From: Butyrivibrio sp.
Lineage (GTDB): Bacteria; Bacillota_A; Clostridia; Lachnospirales; Lachnospiraceae
Direction of reading: 5' to 3'
Assembly: GCA_024690635.1 (NCBI GenBank)
Contig: JAILOW010000177.1
Coordinates: forward strand, 1-17,087
Length of the DNA stretch: 17,087 nt
Of the stretch, positions 1-8,469 are shown piece by piece. The notes below the pieces were generated by a model. It saw only the letters and a list, made by a program, of their open reading frames with translations, was not told the origin of the DNA and made no database searches. The stretch's first letter is position 1. Each line of letters starts with the position of its first letter. The translations under genes and the position numbers were made by a program.

Positions 1-268
1 AGATCCTTGATCACTTTGATGAATACCTTCCTGACTTTAAAAAGATCGTTCCTAACGATTATCAGAGAATGCTTACTGCCATCAGTAAATTCGAGGAGCA
101 GGGCATAGTCTCCGATCTACACTATCTCTTTAAACGCTTCAAGAACCGCGTTGTCGTAGTCTATGCCCTGCTCCTCGAATTTACTGATGGCAGTAAGCAT
201 TCTCTGATAATCGTTAGGAACGATCTTTTTAAAGTCAGGAAGGTATTCATCAAAGTGATCAAGGATCT
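1..268. repeat. Perfect 108-bp inverted repeat (foldback) at window edge, likely artefact
   Basis: Bases 1-108 are the exact reverse complement of 161-268, with a 52-bp spacer at 109-160. The right arm is ordinary gltB coding sequence, so the left arm is a second, inverted copy of gltB codons. The match stops abruptly at 108/161 and there are no mismatches. The duplication starts exactly at the window edge and copies coding sequence without divergence. That pattern is typical of a contig-end foldback chimera from amplification or assembly, not of a transposon or an attachment site. No independent gene is supported in 1-116. The sequence shows the repeat directly; its artefactual origin is inferred. 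Confidence 0.95.
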
Positions 269-3200
269 CTTTTCCGTATTCGGATGAGGTTTCCTTTACA
301 TAGTCCTCGATAATGCCCATAAGCTCTGCTATGTCGTACTTTTCATGGACCTCGTTAAGAGAAGCCATATCCTTGTTCATCCTAAGGTACAAGGTGTGCT
401 CTCTGTCCAGAACATAGGCGATTCCGCCGCTCATGCCGGCTGCGAAGTTTTTGCCTGTCATGCCAAGGATAACCGCTCTTCCGCCTGTCATATATTCAAG
501 GCCATGATCACCGCAGCCTTCGGATACAGCTGTTGCACCGGAATTTCTTACGCAGAATCTCTCACCTGCAATACCGCATACATAGGCTTTACCGGCAGTT
601 GCGCCGTAAAGAGCCACGTTACCGATGATGATGTTTTCATGAGCCTTGTAGGTAGCCTTTTCGGAAGGTCTTACCACCAGTTTGCCGCCGGAAAGTCCTT
701 TTCCGAATCCGTCATTGGCATCGCCGTAGAGCTTGATGGTAACTCCCTTAGGAAGGAAGGCTCCGAAGGACTGTCCTCCGCCTCCTCTTGCTTCCACCAA
801 AATGGTATCCTCTGAAAGAGTGCTGTCAAAGTCTGCAGTTATCCTGCTGCCAAGAAGTGTTCCAAAGCTTCTGTCGGTACTTGAAACCTCGGCTTTTATC
901 TTTATCTTCTCAGATCCGGATGATAGCTTCTTTTTATGCTTTTCATACTCAGGGACCAGTATCTTGTGATCCAGAGTCTTTTCAAGGCCGAAGTCGTAAA
1001 CATCCTTTATATCAAAGTGGTTCTTTTCTCTTCCCGCATATGAAGGATCAAGTATCCTGTGAAGATCTGCCGTATCCTTGCATCTTGCATTGGGAATCGC
1101 TCTCATCTGAAGACAGTCTGTTCTTCCCACCATCTCTTCGATGGTCCGAAATCCCAGCATGCTCATGATTTCACGAAGCTGCCTTGCCACAAAGAGCATA
1201 AAGTTCATTACATGCTCGGGCTTTCCTTTAAAGCGTTTTCTCAGTTCCTCATTCTGTGTTGCGATGCCCACAGGACATGTATCTTTGGAGCATACACGCA
1301 TCATCATGCAGCCCATGCATACAAGGGGCGCCGTTGCAAATCCGAACTCTTCGGCTCCAAGGAGGGCCGCAATTGCTACATCACGGCCTGTCATGAGCTT
1401 TCCGTCGGTCTCAAGAACCACACGGCTCCTGAGTCCGTTATCTAAGAGGGATTTATGGGCTTCACTCACTCCCAGTTCCCAGGGTAGGCCGGCATGGTGA
1501 ACAGAGGAAGAGGGTGCAGCCCCTGTTCCGCCGTCGTAACCGGAAATGAGTATCACCTGAGCTCCTGCCTTGGCTACTCCGGATGCGATGGTGCCAACTC
1601 CCGCTTCAGATACCAGTTTTACGGATATCCTTGCTCTGTCGTTGGCGTTCTTAAGGTCATAAATAAGCTGTGCCAGATCCTCAATTGAATAAATATCATG
1701 GTGAGGAGGCGGGGATATAAGAGATACACCGGGGGTTGAAAATCTTGTGCTTGCAACCCATGGATATACCTTCTTGCCGGGAAGGTGTCCGCCTTCTCCG
1801 GGCTTTGCTCCCTGCGCCATTTTGATCTGTATTTCCTGTGCGCTCTGAAGATATCTGCTGGTAACGCCGAATCTTCCGGATGCCACCTGTTTAACCGCGC
1901 TGTTTCTCTCTGTTCCGAAGCGGGCTGTATCTTCTCCGCCCTCACCGGTGTTGGATTTTCCGCCCAGCCTGTTCATGGCTGTAGCAAGGGTCTCATGGGC
2001 TTCCTTGGAAAGAGATCCGTAGCTCATGGCTCCTGTCTGGAACCTCTTTACGATGTCCTCCACGCTTTCAACCTCTTCGATGGGGACAGGCTCTTTTGCG
2101 GGGACAAAGGTCATAAGCGCCCTGAGGGTATGAGGTCTGTCCTCATCATCCACCATTTTGGCGTATTCCTTGAACCTCTCATAGTCCCCTTCTCTGACTG
2201 CTCTCTGAAGAGTAACGATGGTCTTCGGACTGTACATATGGTCCTCTTTGTCATCACCGCTTCGAAGAGAATGAAATCCCATGGAATCAAGGGTTGTGTC
2301 GATTGAAAGACCAAGAGGATCAAAAGCATTGTTGTGCCTGAACTCAATGTCCTCTCCGATTTCCTTTATGCCAATGCCGCCCACTCTGCTGACGATTCCG
2401 GTAAAGTATTTGTCAACAAATTCCTGAGAAAGGCCGATGGCCTCAAAAATCCTTGCGGACTGATAGGACTGAAGGGTGGAGATACCCATCTTGGCTGCGA
2501 TCTTTACTACGCCGCCAAGAAGAGCCTTGTTGTAATCCGCAATGGCTGTATGGTAATCCTTATCAAGAATGCCGATATCAATGAGCTCCGCAATGCACTC
2601 CTGGGCAAGATAAGGGTTGATTGCTCTTGCACCAAAGCCAAGAAGTGTTGCGATCTGATGTACGTCCCTGGGCTCTCCGCTTTCAAGGATAAGAGATACA
2701 ACCGTACGTCTCTTGGTCCTTACCAGGTGCTGCTCAACAGAAGATACCGCAAGAAGTGAAGGTATGGGCATATGGTTTTCATCAACGCCTCTGTCAGAGA
2801 GGATAATGATGTTTACGCCATCCGCAACAGCCCTGTCCACAGAGATGTTGAGCTGTTCAAGAGCTCTGTCCACAGGTGTGTTTTTATAATATAAAAGAGA
2901 TATCTTTCTTACTTTAAATCCCGGCTGATCCAGGGCTTCGATCTTCATAAGATCTACTCCCGTAAGGATGGGATTGTTTACTTCAAGTACTCTGCAGTTG
3001 TCGCTTTTTTCATTTAAAAGGTCACCGTCTGATCCGATGTATACCGTGGTATCGGTAACAACCTTTTCCCTCAGTGAATCAATAGGGGGATTGGTAACCT
3101 GGGCAAAGAGCTGTTTAAAATAGCAAAACAGCGGCTGATGGTGCTGGGATACAAAGGCAAGAGGCACATCGGTTCCCATGGATACTGTGGCCTCCACGCC

Positions 3201-4625
3201 GTTCATTGCCATGGGCATGATCTGCGCTTTTACATCCTCGTAGGAATATCCAAATACCTTATACAGCCTGTCTCTTTGCTGCTGTGAGCTTGTAGGGATC
3301 TTTTTGTTGGGGATCGAAAGATTTGCAAGATGCAATAGATGTCTGTCGATCCACTCACCGTAAGGCTTTGCGGTGGCATACTTTTCTTTGCATTCCTCAT
3401 CGGATATGATCCTGCCCTGACGGGTGTCCACAAGGAGCATATGTCCGGGTGATAGTCTGGATTTTTTAACGATCATATCCTCGGGAATATCAAGCACGCC
3501 AACTTCCGATGAAAGGATGAGTCTTCCATCGGAGGTAACGTAATATCTGGAGGGCCTAAGGCCGTTTCTGTCAAGGGTTGCGCCAAAGACTTCGCCGTCT
3601 GTGAAAAGAACCGCAGCGGGTCCGTCCCAGGGCTCCATCATTGTAGCGTAGTAGTGATAAAAGTCTTTTCTGTCCTGAGCCATGAAATCATTGTGCTTCC
3701 AGGGCTCGGGGATTGTGAGCATCATGGCAAGAGGAAGATCCATACCGTTCATATACAAAAACTCAAGGGTATTATCCAGCATTGCAGAATCTGAACCCGA
3801 TGATGCGATGACGGGATAAACCTTGGAAAGATCGTCTCCAAATACTGTTGAAGACATGGTCTCTTCTCTGGCCAGCATTCTGTCGCTGTTACCCTTGATA
3901 GTATTGATCTCTCCGTTGTGAGCTATCATCCTGTAAGGATGGGCTCTCTGCCATGAAGGTGTTGTGTTGGTTGAGAATCTTGAGTGAACCATTGCAACAG
4001 CTGTCTTGTAGTCAGGGTCAAGAAGATCCTGATAGAAGTTTCTCAGCTGTGTAACAAGGAACATTCCCTTATAAACAACGGTTCTGGATGAGAATGAACA
4101 GATATATGTATCCTCGGAGGATTTCTCATATTCTCTTCTGAGGCAGTAAAGGCGTCTGTCAAAGTCAAGTCCCCTTGCTACGTCAGCAGGTCTTTCTATA
4201 AAGCACTGGCTGATGTGGGGCATGCAGTTTCTGGCAACCTCTCCAAGAATTTCGGGATGTATTTCTACATCCCTCCATCCGAGAACTTTAAGGTTTTCTT
4301 TTTCTGCAATAACTTCCAGCATGCGCTTTGCAAACATGCGCTTCATATCATCCTGAGGGAAGAAGAACATTCCGATACCGTAGTCTCCCGCCTTCTTAAG
4401 TGATATTCCAAGCTTTGCCGCCTCTTTTGAGAAAAAGCTGTGGGAAATCTGTACCAGTATTCCAACGCCGTCACCGACTTTTCCGGTGGCATCCTTGCCT
4501 GCCCTGTGTTCAAGCTTTTCAACGATGGAAAGGGCATCGTCCAGCACCCTGTTATCGGCTTTTCCGTTTATATTTATGACTGCTCCGATTCCGCAGGCGT
4601 CATGTTCATTCATCCAGTTGTCCAT
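117..4625 (-). CDS. gltB: Glutamate synthase, large (alpha) subunit
   Basis: Large subunit of NADPH- or NADH-dependent glutamate synthase. It hydrolyses glutamine, channels the ammonia to 2-oxoglutarate and yields two glutamates in the cytosol. The 1502 residues match the usual family length. Cys11, in DACGIG, is the amidotransferase nucleophile, so the propeptide is only about 10 residues. A class II amidotransferase domain spans roughly 11-420 and a central domain about 470-760. The FMN/2-oxoglutarate synthase domain spans about 850-1180. Cys1106, Cys1112 and Cys1117 (C-x5-C-x4-C) fit the 3Fe-4S ligands. A glycine-rich GXGXG beta-helix starts near 1278. The ATG has AAAGG about nine bases upstream and lies 35 bp after glnN, so it is co-transcribed. 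GltD would be expected next but lies outside the window. The stop at 117-119 is only eight bases from the foldback junction, so the last residues deserve caution. Confidence 0.97.
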   Translation of the reverse strand: MDNWMNEHDACGIGAVININGKADNRVLDDALSIVEKLEHRAGKDATGKVGDGVGILVQISHSFFSKEAAKLGISLKKAGDYGIGMFFFPQDDMKRMFAKRMLEVIAEKENLKVLGWRDVEIHPEILGEVARNCMPHISQCFIERPADVARGLDFDRRLYCLRREYEKSSEDTYICSFSSRTVVYKGMFLVTQLRNFYQDLLDPDYKTAVAMVHSRFSTNTTPSWQRAHPYRMIAHNGEINTIKGNSDRMLAREETMSSTVFGDDLSKVYPVIASSGSDSAMLDNTLEFLYMNGMDLPLAMMLTIPEPWKHNDFMAQDRKDFYHYYATMMEPWDGPAAVLFTDGEVFGATLDRNGLRPSRYYVTSDGRLILSSEVGVLDIPEDMIVKKSRLSPGHMLLVDTRQGRIISDEECKEKYATAKPYGEWIDRHLLHLANLSIPNKKIPTSSQQQRDRLYKVFGYSYEDVKAQIMPMAMNGVEATVSMGTDVPLAFVSQHHQPLFCYFKQLFAQVTNPPIDSLREKVVTDTTVYIGSDGDLLNEKSDNCRVLEVNNPILTGVDLMKIEALDQPGFKVRKISLLYYKNTPVDRALEQLNISVDRAVADGVNIIILSDRGVDENHMPIPSLLAVSSVEQHLVRTKRRTVVSLILESGEPRDVHQIATLLGFGARAINPYLAQECIAELIDIGILDKDYHTAIADYNKALLGGVVKIAAKMGISTLQSYQSARIFEAIGLSQEFVDKYFTGIVSRVGGIGIKEIGEDIEFRHNNAFDPLGLSIDTTLDSMGFHSLRSGDDKEDHMYSPKTIVTLQRAVREGDYERFKEYAKMVDDEDRPHTLRALMTFVPAKEPVPIEEVESVEDIVKRFQTGAMSYGSLSKEAHETLATAMNRLGGKSNTGEGGEDTARFGTERNSAVKQVASGRFGVTSRYLQSAQEIQIKMAQGAKPGEGGHLPGKKVYPWVASTRFSTPGVSLISPPPHHDIYSIEDLAQLIYDLKNANDRARISVKLVSEAGVGTIASGVAKAGAQVILISGYDGGTGAAPSSSVHHAGLPWELGVSEAHKSLLDNGLRSRVVLETDGKLMTGRDVAIAALLGAEEFGFATAPLVCMGCMMMRVCSKDTCPVGIATQNEELRKRFKGKPEHVMNFMLFVARQLREIMSMLGFRTIEEMVGRTDCLQMRAIPNARCKDTADLHRILDPSYAGREKNHFDIKDVYDFGLEKTLDHKILVPEYEKHKKKLSSGSEKIKIKAEVSSTDRSFGTLLGSRITADFDSTLSEDTILVEARGGGGQSFGAFLPKGVTIKLYGDANDGFGKGLSGGKLVVRPSEKATYKAHENIIIGNVALYGATAGKAYVCGIAGERFCVRNSGATAVSEGCGDHGLEYMTGGRAVILGMTGKNFAAGMSGGIAYVLDREHTLYLRMNKDMASLNEVHEKYDIAELMGIIEDYVKETSSEYGKEILDHFDEYLPDFKKIVPNDYQRMLTAISKFEEQGIDYDNAVLEAFKEIV

Positions 4626-4660
4626 TGCACTATACCTTTCTATGTTTCATTTTCAGATCT

Positions 4661-6769
4661 TTATCTGAGTGAAAAGAGCATCTGACCGTATGTAGGATAG
4701 CTTAAGTACTTATCGGGGATAAGTGCCTCTGCTGTATCTGCATATTTTCTAAGCTCATCCATATCGGCAAGAATGGTCTTCTGATAATACTCAGCTGTCT
4801 CAAGGGCATCAACCTTTCCTTCAGCTGTCTTTGTATCCTCCGAAAGCTTTGCAAGAGCCTTGCACATCTGTCCTGATGCTTCGTCAAGGGACTTAAGAAG
4901 TCCTGTCTCAAGCTCTCCGCCTGCTCCCTCAAGAACACTCTTCTTCTGAAGGATCTCTTTTGTCAGGTCTTTCTCATAGGCGATGATGCCTTCTGTCAGG
5001 TCTTTTCTGACCATCTCCTGCATTGTAAGAGCCTCGATGTGAATGGACTTGGAGTAGTTCTCAAGAAGGATCTCGTAACGTGAGAACAGCTCTTCTTTTG
5101 TAAAGATACCGTGTCTTGTGAAAAGATCTATGGAAGCATCGCTGATCCAGTAAGGCATTGCATCGGGAAGGGACTTAAGGTTAGGAAGTCCTCTCTTTAC
5201 TGCTTCTTCTACCCATTCATCTGTATAGCCGTTTCCGTTAAAGAGTACTCTCTTGTGCTCTGAAAGAGTCTGTCTGAGCACGTCCATGATCCTGGAGTTA
5301 AGCTCATCTCCCTCAAGGCCTTCAAGCTTCTTGTAGAGCTTTGAGATCTCTTCTGCAACAGCTGTGTTAAGTACGATGTTTGCGTTTGCAACGGATACTG
5401 ATGAACCGGGCATACGGAACTCAAACTTGTTTCCGGTGAAAGCAAAAGGTGATGTTCTGTTTCTGTCAGTGTTGTCCTTGGTGAAGTGAGGAAGTACATT
5501 TGCGCCCATAGCCATCTGTACTTTTGCTCCGCCTTCATAAGCAGCGCCCTCTTCTACACTCTTAAGCACTCCTGCAAGCTCATCACCAACGAAGATTGAG
5601 ATGATAGCGGGCGGTGCCTCGTTTCCGCCAAGTCTGTGGTCGTTTCCTGCAGATGCAACGGAAAGTCTGAGGATAGGTGCATATTCATCAACAGCTGCGA
5701 TTACTGCTGTGAGGAATACAAGGAAAGGAATGTTCTCGCCGGGCTTTTTGCCGGGATCAAGAAGGTTCATGCCTGTATCTGTGCATACTGACCAGTTGTT
5801 GTGCTTACCGGAACCATTGATTCCCTCGAAAGGCTTCTCATGAAGAAGGCATGCGTAGTTGTGCTTGTCAGCAACCTTTTTCATAACTTCCATGGTGAGC
5901 TGGTTGTGATCTACAGCGATGTTTGCTGTCTCAAATACGGGAGCCAGCTCGTGCTGTGAAGGAGCAACCTCGTTGTGCTTGGTCTTTGCGGGGATTCCAA
6001 GCTTCCAGAGCTCTTCGTCAAGATCATGCATGTACGCGGATACCTTGGGCTTGATAACACCAAAGTAGTGATCCTCCATCTCCTGACCCTTGGTTGCGGG
6101 AGCACCGATAAGTGTTCTTCCTGTAAAGAGAAGATCCTTTCTCTTTTTGTAGTAGTCCTTGTCGATAAGGAAATATTCCTGCTCGGAACCGATTGTTGTA
6201 TTTACTCTGTTTACTTCAGGATAACCAAGAAGGTGAAGCATCTTTACAGCTTCTCCTGAAAGAGCCTCCATGGAACGAAGAAGAGGTGTCTTTTTATCAA
6301 GAGCTTCTCCGCCGTAGGAGCAGAATGCTGTGGGAATGTAAAGTGAACCGTCTTTGATGAAAGCGGGTGAAGAAGGATCCCATGCTGTATATCCTCTTGC
6401 TTCGAAGGTTGCACGAAGGCCTCCTGAAGGGAAGCTTGATGCATCGGGTTCGCCCTTAACCAGCTCTTTTCCGGAAAATTCCATAATGACTGTGCCATCG
6501 CCTGAAGGAGAAATGAAACTGTCATGTTTTTCGGCTGTAAGTCCTGTCATAGGCTGGAACCAGTGTGTGAAGTGTGTTGCGCCGTTTTCAACAGCCCATT
6601 CCTTCATAACTGCTGCTACGCAGTTAGCCACGTCCAGCTCAAGGTGTGTACCTTTTTCAATAGTCTTGTGAACTGCCTTGTAAATGTCCTTGGGAAGTCT
6701 CTCCCTCATGACTTTGTCATTGAATACAAGACATCCGTATTCCTCTGTAAGTTTTCCTGCTTCTATCAT
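4661..6769 (-). CDS. glnN: Glutamine synthetase type III
   Basis: ATP-dependent ligation of ammonia to glutamate to make glutamine. At 702 residues it is far longer than GSI (about 450) and matches the dodecameric GSIII family of Bacteroidetes, Clostridia and cyanobacteria. Visible family signatures are THWFQPMTG at 68-76, the FPSGGLRATFEARGY stretch at 113-127, GSEQEYFL at 194-201 (metal-binding Glu region), NEVAPSQHELAPVFE at 266-280 and GINGSGKHNNWS at 316-327 (glutamate/ATP site). The long C-terminal helical region (about 560-702) is also typical. The start is fixed by a strong GGAGGAG at 6775-6781, five bases before the ATG and just after the asnB stop. It is the middle gene of asnB-glnN-gltB. 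GSIII lacks the adenylylation control of GSI, so transcriptional control by the asnB leader would be a plausible main switch; that last point is inference. Confidence 0.97.
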   Translation of the reverse strand: MIEAGKLTEEYGCLVFNDKVMRERLPKDIYKAVHKTIEKGTHLELDVANCVAAVMKEWAVENGATHFTHWFQPMTGLTAEKHDSFISPSGDGTVIMEFSGKELVKGEPDASSFPSGGLRATFEARGYTAWDPSSPAFIKDGSLYIPTAFCSYGGEALDKKTPLLRSMEALSGEAVKMLHLLGYPEVNRVNTTIGSEQEYFLIDKDYYKKRKDLLFTGRTLIGAPATKGQEMEDHYFGVIKPKVSAYMHDLDEELWKLGIPAKTKHNEVAPSQHELAPVFETANIAVDHNQLTMEVMKKVADKHNYACLLHEKPFEGINGSGKHNNWSVCTDTGMNLLDPGKKPGENIPFLVFLTAVIAAVDEYAPILRLSVASAGNDHRLGGNEAPPAIISIFVGDELAGVLKSVEEGAAYEGGAKVQMAMGANVLPHFTKDNTDRNRTSPFAFTGNKFEFRMPGSSVSVANANIVLNTAVAEEISKLYKKLEGLEGDELNSRIMDVLRQTLSEHKRVLFNGNGYTDEWVEEAVKRGLPNLKSLPDAMPYWISDASIDLFTRHGIFTKEELFSRYEILLENYSKSIHIEALTMQEMVRKDLTEGIIAYEKDLTKEILQKKSVLEGAGGELETGLLKSLDEASGQMCKALAKLSEDTKTAEGKVDALETAEYYQKTILADMDELRKYADTAEALIPDKYLSYPTYGQMLFSLR

Positions 6770-6774
6770 ATCTG

Positions 6775-6781
6775 CTCCTCC
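6775..6781 (-). promoter_or_regulatory. Strong ribosome binding site of glnN
   Basis: The minus strand reads GGAGGAG five bases upstream of the glnN ATG (6767-6769). It begins three bases after the asnB TAA (6784-6786), so ribosomes ending asnB can re-initiate on glnN. This fixes the glnN start. Confidence 0.85.
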
Positions 6782-6783
6782 TT

Positions 6784-8367
6784 TTAATAGGCGCTGGCGC
6801 CATAATTTGACAATACTCTCGCGGAAGGATCGCTGACATTGCAGCCCTTCCAGCTTTTGTTGGGCATCCAGAAATCAACTACCATATCTGACTGTCCGGG
6901 GTAATACTTTTCAAAGATCTCTCTGTACAGCAGAGACTCCTTGGTGAAAGGTCTTGCGTGCTGGTACAGCTTTTTCCTTTTCTCGCACTCAGCCTCGGTA
7001 TAGGTCTGATCTGCGTATTCCATAAGGTCATCCCTGAGGGAATGTCCCACTGCATCCGAGAAGGCTGCCTTTTCTCTCATGAGAATGGAACGAGGTATAA
7101 AGTTTTCCTCCTCAAAAGCCTTCCTGAGGAGGAACTTGCCTATGCCGTAGGTGTTGAGCTTTAATGCGGGATCTATGCTCATGCAGTAGCTTGCAAAATC
7201 AAGATCTCCGAAAGGAACTCTCGCCTCAAGAGAGTTGACGCTGATGCATCTGTCTGCCCTGAGTACATCGTACATGTGGATCTCGTGGATCCTCTTTACT
7301 GCTTCCTGCTGGAAGGCTTCCTTGGAAGGAGCAAAGTCTGTGTATTTGTAACCAAAGAGCTCGTCTGAGATCTCTCCTGTAAGAACTACCTTGATATCAG
7401 TGTTTTCATGGATCCATTTGCACAAAAGATACATTCCTATTGAAGCTCTTATTGTGGTGATATCATAGGTTCCAAGTGCCTTGATAACAGGCTCAAGGGC
7501 GTTTATAACGTCATCTTTTGTAATGATGACTTCGTGGTGATTGCTGTGGATAAACTCAGCAACCTCTCTTGCGTACTTAAGGTCGATGGCATCGATATCC
7601 ATACCGATGGCAAAGGTCTCAATGGGCTTGTCTGAAAGACTTGCAGCCACGCCGCATACCAGTGATGAATCAAGACCTCCTGATAAAAGAAATCCCACGG
7701 GAGCATCGGCATCGAGCCTTTTCTTTATGCCCCTAAGGAGCTTCTCACGGATCTTTGAGGTAACCATCTCAAGAGAATCTGTAGAGTATTCCTTTACTTC
7801 TGTAATGTTTCTGTAGCATACAAATCTGCCGTTTTCGTAGTAATATCCGGGAGGGAATGGCATGATGCTCTCGCATGTTCCCACAAGGTTTTTGGGCTCG
7901 GAAGCAAAGATTATGTTTCCTTCCTTGTCATAGCCGTAGTACAAAGGCCTGATACCTATTGGATCTCTTGCAGCTATAAATCTGTCCTTTTCACCGTCGT
8001 AGATAACGCAGGCAAATTCAGCATCGAGCATGGCGAACATTGCTGTTCCAAGCTTTTCATAAAGAGGAAGCAGGATCTCACAGTCGCTGTCACTCTTAAA
8101 TTCATAACCAAGTGATATAAGGTAATTTCTAAGGTCCTTAAATCCGTAAAGTTCTCCGTTGCAGATTACAGTGTTTTTGCCCCTTGTAAAGGGCTGCATT
8201 CCCGCTTCGTTAAGGCCCATGATGGAAAGCCTGTTAAAGCCCATCCAGCCGCCTTTTACCTGAAGCGTTCTTGTCATGTCGGGCCCTCTGGATGCGGTCT
8301 TTTCAAGCATCTCTTCAAAGAGTTCCTTTGATATGTCTGTTCTTGTGTATGTAAGTATTGCGCACAT
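6784..8367 (-). CDS. asnB: Asparagine synthase, glutamine-hydrolysing (AsnB type)
   Basis: Makes asparagine from aspartate and ATP with glutamine as amide donor, releasing glutamate. The 527 residues are close to the AsnB family (about 550). Cys2 is the N-terminal amidotransferase nucleophile once Met is removed. SRGPD (26-30), FNRLSI (44-49, with the glutamine-binding Arg46), CNGELYG (69-75) and DPIGIRPLYYG (135-145) complete that domain. The synthetase domain carries the PP-loop SGGLDSS at 229-235, TGEISDELFGY at 330-340 and EARVPFGD at 381-388. The GEISDELFGY motif departs from the GEGSDEVFGGY form of E. coli AsnB but keeps the acidic residues. The HMYDVLRADR segment matches the AsnB rather than the AsnO branch. 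The ATG is preceded by GGAGGT at six bases. It is the first gene of the asnB-glnN-gltB operon, and its leader holds an attenuator-like hairpin. Confidence 0.95.
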   Translation of the reverse strand: MCAILTYTRTDISKELFEEMLEKTASRGPDMTRTLQVKGGWMGFNRLSIMGLNEAGMQPFTRGKNTVICNGELYGFKDLRNYLISLGYEFKSDSDCEILLPLYEKLGTAMFAMLDAEFACVIYDGEKDRFIAARDPIGIRPLYYGYDKEGNIIFASEPKNLVGTCESIMPFPPGYYYENGRFVCYRNITEVKEYSTDSLEMVTSKIREKLLRGIKKRLDADAPVGFLLSGGLDSSLVCGVAASLSDKPIETFAIGMDIDAIDLKYAREVAEFIHSNHHEVIITKDDVINALEPVIKALGTYDITTIRASIGMYLLCKWIHENTDIKVVLTGEISDELFGYKYTDFAPSKEAFQQEAVKRIHEIHMYDVLRADRCISVNSLEARVPFGDLDFASYCMSIDPALKLNTYGIGKFLLRKAFEEENFIPRSILMREKAAFSDAVGHSLRDDLMEYADQTYTEAECEKRKKLYQHARPFTKESLLYREIFEKYYPGQSDMVVDFWMPNKSWKGCNVSDPSARVLSNYGASAY

Positions 8368-8373
8368 ACCCTT

Positions 8374-8379
8374 ACCTCC
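8374..8379 (-). promoter_or_regulatory. Ribosome binding site of asnB
   Basis: The minus strand reads GGAGGT six bases upstream of the ATG at 8365-8367. It lies directly downstream of the leader terminator and its broken U-tract, so any read-through RNA exposes a strong ribosome site. Confidence 0.85.
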
Positions 8380-8380
8380 G

Positions 8381-8425
8381 AAAACGCAAAAAGGCGCCTT
8401 AGAGAATATTCTCTAAGACGCCTTT
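8381..8425 (-). terminator. Intrinsic terminator (attenuator) in the asnB leader
   Basis: Bases 8390-8425 form a 36-nt palindrome. In minus-strand RNA, 8425-8408 pairs with 8407-8390 over up to 18 bp with one G-U wobble and no other mismatch, folding with a loop of about 4 nt. The same site would be a C-A mismatch in plus-strand RNA, so the structure suits the minus strand. The stem is followed by UUUUU overlapping its end and then GCGUUUU. It lies downstream of the operon promoter and upstream of the asnB ribosome site. It would therefore stop the operon's own transcripts unless read-through occurs. It could also end transcripts coming from the sugar transferase gene. Confidence 0.8.
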
Positions 8426-8431
8426 GTCTTA
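8414..8431 (-). promoter_or_regulatory. Alternative hexaloop hairpin overlapping the asnB terminator (ANTAR-like)
   Basis: Minus-strand RNA from 8431 to 8414 reads UAAGAC-AAAGGC-GUCUUA: a perfect 6-bp stem with a six-base loop. Loop and 3' arm are part of the 5' arm of the terminator (8425-8408), so the two structures exclude each other. ANTAR-domain antiterminators are known to bind tandem stem-loops with six-base loops having A at position 1 and G at position 4; AAAGGC fits. The next possible hairpin, GAG-AAUAUU-CUC at about 8413-8402, has A1 but A4 and only a 3-bp independent stem, so the tandem motif is incomplete. The assignment to ANTAR control is inference. Confidence 0.45.
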
Positions 8432-8440
8432 TGTTTATGA

Positions 8441-8469
8441 ATTTTACAGATTGGATACCATTATGTCAA
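8441..8469 (-). promoter_or_regulatory. Sigma-A promoter of the asnB-glnN-gltB operon
   Basis: The minus strand has TTGACA at 8469-8464, a 17-bp spacer and TAAAAT at 8446-8441. The -35 is perfect and the -10 is one base from consensus. Transcription should start near 8434, giving a leader of roughly 67 nt that begins just before the hexaloop hairpin. Confidence 0.85.

Noticed and set aside
109..119. Minus-strand AGATCGGA, identical to the first eight bases of a common sequencing adapter, next to the foldback
   Set aside because: The match stops after about eight bases, too short to claim adapter carry-over; kept only as a reason to check the reads.
69..287. Plus-strand 72-codon ORF at the left edge
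   Set aside because: It runs through both arms and the spacer of the foldback and starts in duplicated gltB codons, so it is a product of the inverted repeat and not a gene.
8368..8440. T-box or amino-acid riboswitch upstream of asnB
   Set aside because: The leader is only about 67 nt and shows no T-box bulge sequence, specifier stem or known glutamine riboswitch core.
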